From an uncultured Leptolyngbyaceae cyanobacterium (GTDB lineage Bacteria > Cyanobacteriota > Cyanobacteriia > Leptolyngbyales > Leptolyngbyaceae): a stretch of DNA of 34,510 nucleotides. The notes beneath the pieces are model-generated. The model ran no database searches. It was not told the DNA's origin and saw only the letters and a program-made list of their open reading frames with translations. Of the stretch, positions 1 through 8,283 are shown piece by piece. The position numbers were made by a program, and so were the translations under genes. The stretch lies in assembly GCA_938023035.1 (NCBI GenBank), contig CALIDI010000057.1, forward strand, positions 1 to 34,510, in the 5' to 3' direction. The stretch's first letter is position 1; each line of letters begins with the position of its first letter.

Positions 1-581
1 CGCCCTGACGCTGCAATTACTGCTCCCAGAAGTGCTGCTCTGCTGACTTCTGATTCAAGTTGAGCAATCACGACACTGACTGCAATCGTTTGGTTTCGAC
101 CCGCGATTGGTTGAGGTCAAAATATAAAACAGAGATACTGGTGTAAGGTGTGAGTTAGTCTACTGGCGAGTTCGACTGCGCAGACTAGCGCCTCCTTGGA
201 TGTTAGAGAGGCTGGCAGTAGATTTAATTACCAGGGTCGCTCAGCAGGAAGCTCCAAGTTGTCAGGTATAGTAACCCCTTCATTTAAGCTCGATCATTAG
301 CCGCATGAGTTTCATTTCGCTTTTAGGCGTAAGGCTTTCAACTCTGCCTATTTTAGGTTTGATTCAACCCTAGGGTCGCTATTCGCCGGGTTACTGAGTC
401 TATTGGGGGAAGGGTATGGGAGCGTTGCCCCTAGCCAGGGGTTCCACCCGGTAGCTATGACTGTGGCAGAAATCCTAGGTATCAAAGAACTTGGGGTAGG
501 AAAAATTTTTTGAATAACTTTGGTGTTCAGGTTGACAGAGTACTATGATTTTCGCTAATTTGATAAATGTTGAGTCCAAGC
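1..581. other. Non-coding stretch upstream of tRNA-Glu
   Basis: No convincing gene is seen. The first 63 bases stay open in frame 1 up to a TGA at 61-63, and frame 2 stays open to a TGA at 44-46, so the window may begin inside the 3' end of a gene, but neither tail can be assigned. The rest is rich in short G/C hairpins, for example CCCCT at 427-431 pairing with AGGGG at 436-440. I looked for hallmarks of tmRNA, RNase P RNA and SRP RNA and did not find them. The tRNA promoter lies at its right end. Confidence 0.5.
532..561 (+). promoter_or_regulatory. Sigma70-type promoter of tRNA-Glu
   Basis: A perfect -35 hexamer TTGACA lies at 532-537, and TAATTT at 556-561 serves as -10 with an 18-nt spacer. 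The -10 ends 20 nt before the first base of the tRNA, which fits a short 5' leader. The assignment rests only on consensus match and position. Confidence 0.5.
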
Positions 582-654
582 GCCCCCATCGTCTAGAGGC
601 CTAGGACACCTCCCTTTCACGGAGGCGACGGGGATTCGAATTCCCCTGGGGGTA
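582..654 (+). tRNA. tRNA-Glu (anticodon UUC)
   Basis: A 73-nt cloverleaf. The acceptor stem pairs GCCCCCA (582-588) with TGGGGGT (647-653), closing with a G-U pair, followed by discriminator A at 654. The anticodon stem pairs CCTCC (609-613) with GGAGG (621-625) around the loop CTTTCAC, placing the anticodon TTC at 616-618. The T arm contains the usual GGGGATTCGAATTCCCC. CCA is not encoded. In cyanobacteria this tRNA supplies both translation and, through glutamyl-tRNA reductase, the start of tetrapyrrole (chlorophyll, bilin, haem) synthesis. Confidence 0.96.
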
Positions 655-677
655 TAGAGATTAATTTAGTTCTGTAG

Positions 678-703
678 AACCACCCGCTGTAGGGTGGTTT
701 TTT
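678..703 (+). terminator. Rho-independent terminator of tRNA-Glu
   Basis: AACCACCC (678-685) pairs with GGGTGGTT (692-699) around a six-base loop, and the 3' arm runs into a run of T up to 703. It starts 24 nt after the tRNA. Nothing further is recognised between here and the 3' end of fabG at 971. Confidence 0.9.
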
Positions 704-970
704 AGTGGAAGAAATTAATGATATAAGCTCATAGGGCTTTTCCTGTCAGATAGGCAGTGTGGGCTAAGGCTGGGAGGAGTTACAGGAGTTCTACCTCTAG
801 CTGGGGGTAGCGCCTCTATTCCCCTGCTTGAACGGTTAATGCACTGGCTTAGCGCTACACTTTGCCTGCAAGGGCAGGAAATGTACCCAAAGAGATTCCA
901 TTTTCTGTTGGCTTATAGGTTTAGCGTTTTTATCGAGCGAGTAGATTTGTCTCGCACGATGAGTGGTTGC

Positions 971-1756
<786 letters not shown>

Positions 1757-1868
1757 CTATCAACAACTGCCCCAGCAGGCGTTATTCGGAGCTAGGGCGC
1801 TAGTTCATCATAAGGGGAAAGAGGCCGCAAGCTAAAATACCCAACAAGTCAGCAGCGGGCCAGTCAGT

Positions 1869-1894
1869 TTAGTAGACCACATTAGTAGACCACA
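1869..1894. repeat. Perfect 13-bp tandem duplication
   Basis: TTAGTAGACCACA occurs twice back to back (1869-1881 and 1882-1894) in the spacer between the fabG start and the stop of the upstream gene. It looks like a simple slippage duplication; a role in fabG regulation cannot be shown. Confidence 0.85.
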
Positions 1895-1993
1895 GTGGAA
1901 ATCAGCCGACTGTTCAGGAAGCTGGAACCTCGAACGCAGTGAGATGGTTCACCTTGCACCTGACATTTTGAATACCGCTTAGGGGTACTAGAG

Positions 1994-4009
1994 TTAGGGT
2001 GCCGTCACAGTTGAAGAAGAGGGCGGTGTCTGAGCCTCTTGCTCACTCAAAACCCAGAATGCATCAAAGCTCTGGGCGTCTATAGTGGCAGAGTTGGTAG
2101 TGCTAATACTCCGAATCGTGCCGAGTACTCGCTGCACCTCCTGCACAATTCCCTGATATTCTTTTGGGACTGTTGGCATTACCAGACTGTAGATGAAAGA
2201 AAGGGAAGACCCCATGTTGACATAGAAATAGCCTTCATTCGGTCTGGGCAATGTCTGAGTAGCGGTTTGAAACGTATAGGTAGGAGCCAGGGGCAGGTAG
2301 GGTTTGGGTGCTAGTTGGGGCAAGGTGCCTATCCCAGAGGTAATTAGCAGGGTATTGTCGTCTAACCAGCCGTAGGCGATGCCGCTGACTGGTTTTCCCC
2401 GTTCTAGAGTTTCCCAACTAGTGAAGGAATTTCCTTTAAACTGGCGGGTAATAATTCGCAGGGTTCCTGCATTGGCTCGCATGCGCCTATCCAGCTTTTG
2501 CAGTGCGTTCTCCGCTGCTGGGCGATCGCTGGTTTGCACAATCAACCCTACCCCTAAATCAAAGCCGGGGGCCAAAATGCTGAATAAGCTTCCCTTGGCT
2601 GGGAATAGAAAGAAAACATATTCGCCATCCAGCCAGGGCACTAAGTCAGCGTCAAAATCTAGCCCTAGATTTTGACGGAAGCCGAAGCGATATTGCTCAA
2701 GAATCGGTTGAAATTCAGCATCCTCCTTAGAAAGATCCAGAAATGTTTCCCATTGCTGCTTAAAGTTACGGCTATTCGCCGAGAGAAACGTAGCCCCAGG
2801 TAACCGCTGCAAAATTTGGGTTGGTTCTGCAACCGGCTGGGACACCCACTCCGGCTTGGGTGTGGTGTAGTAAGTATTGGTTTGAGAACGAACCCCATTG
2901 GGAACAGCCCAAACAAAACTATCAACAGCTTGATAGTCTCTCAGCAGGCGCTCTGTTTGCTGAAGGTTGAGCTTGGGGGAGAACAGCCGCGGCGAACCTG
3001 GGAGTGTTTTTCGATCAAGGCGATTAACTAGCTGTACGGCAGCAGGCAAATCACTATACAGGGTCAATAAGGAAGACTGATATTGGGGATGGGCCAGAGT
3101 ACGTTGAAAGGGGGGATAGGTTGCAAGGCGCGCGGGGTTATCCACAATCGCATCGATCATGCGCTCAAGAGCTTGGGGCGTTTGCGCCACAATGAAGTGC
3201 CCGGGTAAGCGGGCGATCGCCAGGCCGGGTACTGTCACACCTGTGTCACCTGGTAATGGCAGCGGTGCTGGGAGATTGGGTGGCAGATCCAACTGCGCTT
3301 GGTTGCCTCCTGGTGGCGCTTGGAGTCGGAATTGACCCGCTTGCTCAGTACCGGCTAGGAGCAGCTGCAATGAATGGGTCAGCTTCGCACCGGGGAAGAA
3401 TGGGCTGCTAACCCTAGAGGATGGGGCTAAGCTAGAAACAGGACTAGGCAACGGCTCAGCAGGAGCCTCTTCTGACTCATCAGGCCCAGGGGCACCCCCA
3501 GGCATCTGCGGCTGCCAAACCAACAGGGGCACTCCCTTATATTCGCGATCAGCATCGGGATTCCCCCGCGCCTCTTTAAGTTTGACAAGGAAGGCGTCGG
3601 CTAAGGGCTGATTCGCAATCGAAGCAATTAGCAGAGTGACATTTTCAATCGCTTCTGGCTCATTGACGGCAGGCATCACAGCGATCGCAAACTGATCCCC
3701 CAACCAACCCTTAACATCCCCCACTGTGATTTGGGGAGAAAGGATAAAGAGCGGCAGTTGATTAAAGGGTAAAAATGCTAACTGGGCCTGATAAGGATTA
3801 AATCGGTTCAGGTCTTGCCACAACTCAGGCCTCAGGTTGACCCGCAGCACCACAGCCATATTACTCGGCAACACCTCTGCAATATCTGATGATCTAACTG
3901 CAACCGAGGCAGTCTGGGCAACGGCCAATGGAGGCACGAGCAATGGCCCCAAGGCGGGCAAACAAGCAGACAGCAGCCCTGTCAACACCAGAGAAAAACG
4001 ACGTAGCAA
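1994..4009 (-). CDS. Exported DUF3352 domain protein
   Basis: A protein of 671 residues that matches the cyanobacterial DUF3352 family, whose function is unknown to me. The N-terminus MLRRFSLVLTGLLSACLPAL and onward is a signal peptide with likely cleavage after AVAQ near residue 32, so the bulk should be periplasmic. Residues about 168-206 form a Pro/Ser/Glu-rich low-complexity linker. No catalytic motif is evident. The frame stays open to a TTG at 4066, but I chose the TTG at 4009-4007 because AGGAGGGG-like Shine-Dalgarno bases lie six nt upstream and the signal peptide then starts with the positive residues RR; the upstream TTG lacks such a site. The gene stands alone, facing a long divergent spacer. 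Confidence 0.82.
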   Translation of the reverse strand: MLRRFSLVLTGLLSACLPALGPLLVPPLAVAQTASVAVRSSDIAEVLPSNMAVVLRVNLRPELWQDLNRFNPYQAQLAFLPFNQLPLFILSPQITVGDVKGWLGDQFAIAVMPAVNEPEAIENVTLLIASIANQPLADAFLVKLKEARGNPDADREYKGVPLLVWQPQMPGGAPGPDESEEAPAEPLPSPVSSLAPSSRVSSPFFPGAKLTHSLQLLLAGTEQAGQFRLQAPPGGNQAQLDLPPNLPAPLPLPGDTGVTVPGLAIARLPGHFIVAQTPQALERMIDAIVDNPARLATYPPFQRTLAHPQYQSSLLTLYSDLPAAVQLVNRLDRKTLPGSPRLFSPKLNLQQTERLLRDYQAVDSFVWAVPNGVRSQTNTYYTTPKPEWVSQPVAEPTQILQRLPGATFLSANSRNFKQQWETFLDLSKEDAEFQPILEQYRFGFRQNLGLDFDADLVPWLDGEYVFFLFPAKGSLFSILAPGFDLGVGLIVQTSDRPAAENALQKLDRRMRANAGTLRIITRQFKGNSFTSWETLERGKPVSGIAYGWLDDNTLLITSGIGTLPQLAPKPYLPLAPTYTFQTATQTLPRPNEGYFYVNMGSSLSFIYSLVMPTVPKEYQGIVQEVQRVLGTIRSISTTNSATIDAQSFDAFWVLSEQEAQTPPSSSTVTAP

Positions 4010-4483
4010 GATTCTCCCCTCCACCGTTAACGCATGACGTTGCAACAACAAAAACCCAAAAAACAAGCAACACAGCCTTTACCAGCAAACGGCTGACTGA
4101 TTGACTTAAACTCCAGCACAAGCGCAAACCGCTTGTTTCTTTACAGAGACATCTTGGATGCTGAGCTTAGACAAGGTTGCTTTCCACCTCTGACCCTGGA
4201 CAAATGCACCGAAGCTACCGCTTTATCAAGCTAGTTGATTTTTTGATGGTTGTCACAAGATATTCCACGTCATTTCATAATTGGGCTGGTACTCCCTGCC
4301 CAACTTTTTACCGATCAATTTCCACGACGCCCAGAGATTCATGAATCACTAAAATTGCTGTCATGCGTCACAACTTAATTCATTGAGTAGGACAATATCA
4401 ATCTGGAGCAACAGTGGAAAGCGGCTGAAGCGGATATCCTAAACTTGCTGAGTACCTGAGAAAATATCTCATCAAGCCTATCC

Positions 4484-4592
4484 TCTGGTAACCCTGACGA
4501 CTCAAGTCGCAGTGATACGGACAGAACCTGCCTCCGTAAGTTACGAAAGGCTTCTAGTGACGTAGGCGAGCTGCACGCATGTCGTCACAGTT
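4484..4592 (+). repeat. Dispersed structured repeat, copy A
   Basis: Homologous to 17173-17293 on the same strand. The first 25 bases match copy B at 24 positions, 4531-4550 match 17221-17240 at 17 of 20, and 4579-4592 match 17280-17293 at 12 of 14; the bases between differ. Foldable elements: CTG-A-CGAC (4494-4501), loop TCAA, then GTCG-CAG (4506-4512); TACGGA (4516-4521) with TCCGTA (4533-4538); and GTGACG (4557-4562) with CGTCAC (4583-4588). The first two hairpins can also form in copy B. It may be a small mobile repeat (MITE-like) or a structured RNA; I do not recognise the family. Confidence 0.65.
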
Positions 4593-4782
4593 CAAACCGT
4601 CGGACACGTTGCAAACACCCTTTTAGAACCTTAGTTACCGAGTGGCATCCGGGAATGGGATTAAGCGTAGTCCTAATTCGCATAACTTGATGGTGCAGCC
4701 CACCACCCAAAAGAGGAATCAATAAAGAGAAATCAAGACGATGGAGTGGCGGCTGAACTTGTCGATTGATTCAAAACGGTGC

Positions 4783-4832
4783 GACACAATAGGTTAGGAT
4801 ATTGCTGACTTCAGCGCTGAACCTATTGTGTC
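4783..4832. promoter_or_regulatory. Perfect 13-bp inverted repeat upstream of histidine phosphatase
   Basis: GACACAATAGGTT (4783-4795) is the exact reverse complement of AACCTATTGTGTC (4820-4832), separated by 24 bases that themselves contain the 10-base palindrome TCAGCGCTGA (4811-4820). The downstream arm ends 82 nt before the chosen start codon. No T run follows, so it is not a standard terminator. It could be an operator for a dimeric regulator or a 5'-leader stem of the phosphatase/dihydroorotase-like operon. Confidence 0.7.
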
Positions 4833-4914
4833 AGGCCGGTGCGATCGCCCCTTTTCCCTTTCTCGCTATCTCCTCGCGCCATTAACCACTTACCCACTGC
4901 AATGGAGGTTACCT

Positions 4915-6264
4915 GTGCCAACCCGCGTAATTCTAGTGCGTCATGGTGAAAGCAGCTACAACGTTGAGCGCCGTGTGCAGGGCTATTTAGACGAGTCAAC
5001 CTTGACGGAAACAGGGAAGACAATGGCACAGCAAGTGGGCATGGCCCTCCGGGATTTGCCCATCGACATGACTTACACTAGCCCCCTGCAACGAGCAAAG
5101 GATACAGCCAACATTATTTTGGCTCAGTTAAATGATTCTCCTCGACTGACGGTAACAGAGAGCCTGAAAGAAATTAACCTGGCCTGTTGGGAAGGGTTGC
5201 TCTTTCGCGATATAGAAGAGAAATATCCCGATCAGTATCGCCAATGGCGTGATGCCCCTGACCAACTTTGTATGCAGGTGACCGATGCCGAAGGGCGCGT
5301 GCAAGATTACTACCCTGTGCAAGCCCTGTACGAACGCGCCAAGCAGGTTTGGCAAGAAATTCTCTCCAATCATGCCGGGCAAACAGTTTTGATTGTGGGC
5401 CATAGCGGCATTAATCGGGCATTAATCAGTACGGCCATTGGCCTTACAGCCGAGCAGTATCAGGTGATCAATCAGGCAAACTGCGCGATTAGCGTTTTGA
5501 ATTTTGCCGCTGGGTTTGGTTCACCGGTTCAAATTGAGTCGCTGAATCAAACGGCTCATTTGGGGCTGCCGCTGCCAAACCCACACAAGGGTGAACAGGG
5601 TGCACGGCTGGTGCTGGTGCGTCATGGCGAAACGCAATGGAACCGCGAGAAGCGGTTTCAAGGACAAATTGATGTGCCCTTAAATACAACAGGGCGTTTG
5701 CAAGGGGAACAGGTGGCTCAATTTCTTAAGTCCATTCCTCTGCGCTATGCCGTCAGCAGCCCACTGCTGCGCCCTAAGGAAACGGCAGAAATGATTTTGC
5801 ACTATCATCCTGCCGTTAAGCTGGAGTTGGAACCGGATTTGAAAGAAATCAGTCATGGTCTCTGGGAGGGCAAGCTCGAAGCTGAAATTGCCGCAGCATT
5901 TCCAGGTATGTTAGAGCAGTGGCAGACGGCTCCTGCAACGGTGCAGATGCCTGAAGGGGAAAATTTGCAGGATGTCTGGAAACGCGCGATCGCGGCTTGG
6001 GAAAGAATTGTACAGGCCGCCATGGAACGACCAGAGCGAGGAATCACTTTAGTGGTGGCCCACGACGCGATTAATAAAGCCATTCTTTGCCATGTAGTAG
6101 GGTTAGGCCCAGAGAGCTTCTGGCGGTTTAAACAGGGGAATGGGGCCGTTAGCGTGATTGATTACCCCAAGGGGCTGGCAGGTAAACCTATCCTGCAAGC
6201 GAGTAACATCACCGCCCATCTGGCCGGAGGGGTACTCGATCAAACAGCAGCTGGAGCATTGTAG
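4915..6264 (+). CDS. Two-domain histidine phosphatase (phosphoglycerate-mutase-like)
   Basis: A protein of 449 residues with two tandem histidine-phosphatase domains, roughly 1-205 and 228-440. Domain 1 has the phospho-accepting RHG at 9-11 (H10) and the second catalytic histidine H163 in VGHSG. Domain 2 has RHGE with H237, and H383 in VVAHD. Both active sites therefore look intact. Cyanobacterial proteins of this type are annotated as phosphoglycerate mutase, and relatives in the family are metal-independent phosphoserine phosphatases; the substrate cannot be decided here. The start is a GTG: GGAGG at 4904-4908 is six nt upstream, and the RHG motif then falls at the usual distance from the N-terminus, although the frame remains open to 4828. 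The stop is 15 bp before the next gene, so the two are probably co-transcribed. A large perfect inverted repeat lies upstream. Confidence 0.9.
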   Translation: MPTRVILVRHGESSYNVERRVQGYLDESTLTETGKTMAQQVGMALRDLPIDMTYTSPLQRAKDTANIILAQLNDSPRLTVTESLKEINLACWEGLLFRDIEEKYPDQYRQWRDAPDQLCMQVTDAEGRVQDYYPVQALYERAKQVWQEILSNHAGQTVLIVGHSGINRALISTAIGLTAEQYQVINQANCAISVLNFAAGFGSPVQIESLNQTAHLGLPLPNPHKGEQGARLVLVRHGETQWNREKRFQGQIDVPLNTTGRLQGEQVAQFLKSIPLRYAVSSPLLRPKETAEMILHYHPAVKLELEPDLKEISHGLWEGKLEAEIAAAFPGMLEQWQTAPATVQMPEGENLQDVWKRAIAAWERIVQAAMERPERGITLVVAHDAINKAILCHVVGLGPESFWRFKQGNGAVSVIDYPKGLAGKPILQASNITAHLAGGVLDQTAAGAL

Positions 6265-6279
6265 GGATGAGCGATCGCG

Positions 6280-7611
6280 ATGCATGAATTGCTCCAACAG
6301 GTTCGGTTGTTAGACCCCTTGGCAGGAACCGATCACATTGTTGATTTGTTACTGGAGTCAGGGGTGATTCGGGCGATAGCGTCTCATCTGAGCGACCTAC
6401 CAGAGGCGACCATCGTATACGATTGCCGAGGCATGGTGGCTGGGCCGGGTTTGGTCGATCTCTACAGCCATTCTGGGGAACCTGGCCATGAGGAACGAGA
6501 AACCCTCGAATCCCTTATGCAGGCAGCGATCGCGGGTGGTTTTACTCGCATCCATCTGCTCCCTGATACCCAGCCCGCGATTGATAACCTGGCGACCGTG
6601 ACCTGGTTAGCAGAACGCCAAGCAGCGATCGCCCAAAAAAGTCTAGCCCCCCTCCCCCGGGTGGGCTGCTGGGCCGCGCTCACCCAAGCTGCCCAGGGAC
6701 AACAAATGAGTGAAATCGCCGAACTAGCAGCGGCCCAGGTCGTTGGTTTTGCAGATGGCTATCCCTTAGGGAATCGCCTGCTGCTACAGCGACTGCTAGA
6801 ATATGCTCGCCCCTTGCAAAAGCCCATTGCCCTTTGGGCCTGTGACCCTGATTTAACTGGCAATGGGGTCGTGCGGGAGGGAGATACGGCCCTATTGCTA
6901 GGATTACCCGGAATCCCAGCGATCGCAGAAACAACGGCGATCGCTACGATCTTAGAGTGCGTCGAAGCCCTGGGTACCCCTGCGCATCTGATGCGGGTTT
7001 CAACCGCTCGTGGTGTGGCGCTGATTCAGGCTGCAAAGGCTCGCCATCTGCCGATTACAGCCAGCACCACCTGGATGCACCTGTTACTCAATAGTCAGGA
7101 TCTCATCAGTTATAACCCCAACTTACGCCTGGCTCCCCCCTTGGGAAACCCTACCGATCAGCAGGCACTCATTGCCGGTGTGGCCAATGGGGTCATTGAC
7201 GCGATCGCAATTGACCACACTCCCTACACCTATGAGGAGAAAACGGTTGCCTTTGCAGAAGCTCCTGCCGGTGCGATCGGGTTAGAGTTTGCGCTGCCTT
7301 TACTCTGGCAAAACCTGGTAGCAACAGGAGAACTTTCTGCCCTGACCCTATGGAACGCCCTCAGCACCCAACCCGCCCGATGTTTGCACCAGCCCCCTCC
7401 GGCTCTGGCAATCGATCACGCGGCTGAATTAGTGCTCCTCGATTTGCGCAAATCCTGGGAGATTCATCCCGCTCTGCTGCGCTCCCAGGCCCACAATACG
7501 CCCTGGCTGTACCGAAAGATTGAGGGGCAAGTCACCAAAGTATGGACAAATGCCAGAAGAATCGAAATGAATCCAATAGATCAATCAATCTGTGCATCTA
7601 GAGGTCAATGA
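6280..7611 (+). CDS. Dihydroorotase-like protein, probably catalytically inactive
   Basis: A 443-residue amidohydrolase-superfamily protein that resembles class I dihydroorotase (pyrimidine synthesis) over its full length. The metal site is degraded: the usual DxHxHxREPG reads DLYSHSGEPG at residues 60-69, so the first histidine is Y62 and the substrate-binding arginine is G66; the HVST histidine is arginine (MRVSTARG); TPHHLL is TTWMHLL; DHAPH is DHTPY, keeping the aspartate. This is the pattern of non-catalytic PyrC-prime (PyrX) proteins, which in some bacteria serve as structural partners of aspartate transcarbamoylase. That role is inferred from family knowledge. The ATG at 6280 directly follows a HIP1 site (6271-6278). 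It follows the histidine phosphatase by 15 bp, likely in one operon. A genuine dihydroorotase would be expected elsewhere in the genome. Confidence 0.85.
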   Translation: MHELLQQVRLLDPLAGTDHIVDLLLESGVIRAIASHLSDLPEATIVYDCRGMVAGPGLVDLYSHSGEPGHEERETLESLMQAAIAGGFTRIHLLPDTQPAIDNLATVTWLAERQAAIAQKSLAPLPRVGCWAALTQAAQGQQMSEIAELAAAQVVGFADGYPLGNRLLLQRLLEYARPLQKPIALWACDPDLTGNGVVREGDTALLLGLPGIPAIAETTAIATILECVEALGTPAHLMRVSTARGVALIQAAKARHLPITASTTWMHLLLNSQDLISYNPNLRLAPPLGNPTDQQALIAGVANGVIDAIAIDHTPYTYEEKTVAFAEAPAGAIGLEFALPLLWQNLVATGELSALTLWNALSTQPARCLHQPPPALAIDHAAELVLLDLRKSWEIHPALLRSQAHNTPWLYRKIEGQVTKVWTNARRIEMNPIDQSICASRGQ

Positions 7612-8283
7612 CTCCAGTGATACTACGGAATCAGATGCAACAAACACCATTTTTCTGACGAAAACCATACTATTCCCGTACATTCTCTGAGAACCCACAA
7701 GTTCCTCTTCACGGGATTACCGGAGTTTTGAAGGTTAGATAAATTCATTTAACTTGAATGTTTAGTTGATCCAGCCATCCGTCAATAATAAGCGTGAAGT
7801 TGTCGATAGTACTGAGAGATTTCTTGGGATTAGGCAGCTTTTGATACTGTCTATCGTCCGTATCAGGAGGGTAAACTTAACTGTTATCCTGCTTACTCGA
7901 GGTGTTAAAAGTGTAACTTCCCTGTGATGTAAAGCTTCAAAATCCTCTTCCAAGGGAGATTAACGCACACTGTATCTACCGACTAAGACAAAGGGAAAAA
8001 CCTCGAAGGCGGTATTTCCTTCAACATTTGATAAAACTTTGTATCCACAAAGATTCGTATCTAATGATACGCAGGCTTAGTCAACTTTCATTAGTTGCAC
8101 GGCTCCTAGCGTTATCTTCTGGATTGATCTGATGGTCTAAAGGAATGCTTTCGAGATCTAGATTGCTGGTTTTCAGTCTTCTTTGTCTTTGTAGAGTTAC
8201 TTGAGATTTGCTGTTTCTGAAAGTTTCTAGAACTCAACCATTCATTATCTAGAAGCGCATTTTTATCGTCGAGGTTTATATCT
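7612..8283. other. 672-bp spacer without a gene
   Basis: Visibly more A/T-rich than the flanking genes, with no reading frame that looks coding. A small perfect hairpin CGTATC-TAAT-GATACG lies at 8056-8071. It must hold the promoter of the adenylation-domain gene at 8284, which I could not place. Confidence 0.5.

Larger units (their letters stand above)
4010..4914. other. 905-bp divergent spacer
   Basis: This lies between the start of the DUF3352 gene (minus) and the histidine phosphatase gene (plus). It has no convincing reading frame. It holds one copy of a dispersed structured repeat (4484-4592) and a perfect inverted repeat (4783-4832), both listed separately, and must contain the promoters for both flanking genes, which I could not place with confidence. 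Confidence 0.6.

Noticed and set aside
1-63. Open frame 1 ending in TGA at 61-63 (and frame 2 ending at 44-46), possible 3' end of a gene.
   Set aside because: About 20 codons of low-information sequence with two competing frames; no family match can be made.
240-480. G/C-rich, hairpin-bearing segment considered as a structural RNA (6S, SRP, RNase P or tmRNA).
   Set aside because: None of the conserved core motifs of these RNAs was found; kept only as non-coding.
937-955. GCGAG/CTCGC hairpin after fabG as a terminator.
   Set aside because: Five pairs only and no T run on either strand.
4823-5029. Minus-strand frame overlapping the histidine phosphatase start.
   Set aside because: Covered by the plus-strand gene with Shine-Dalgarno and RHG motif; no family resemblance.
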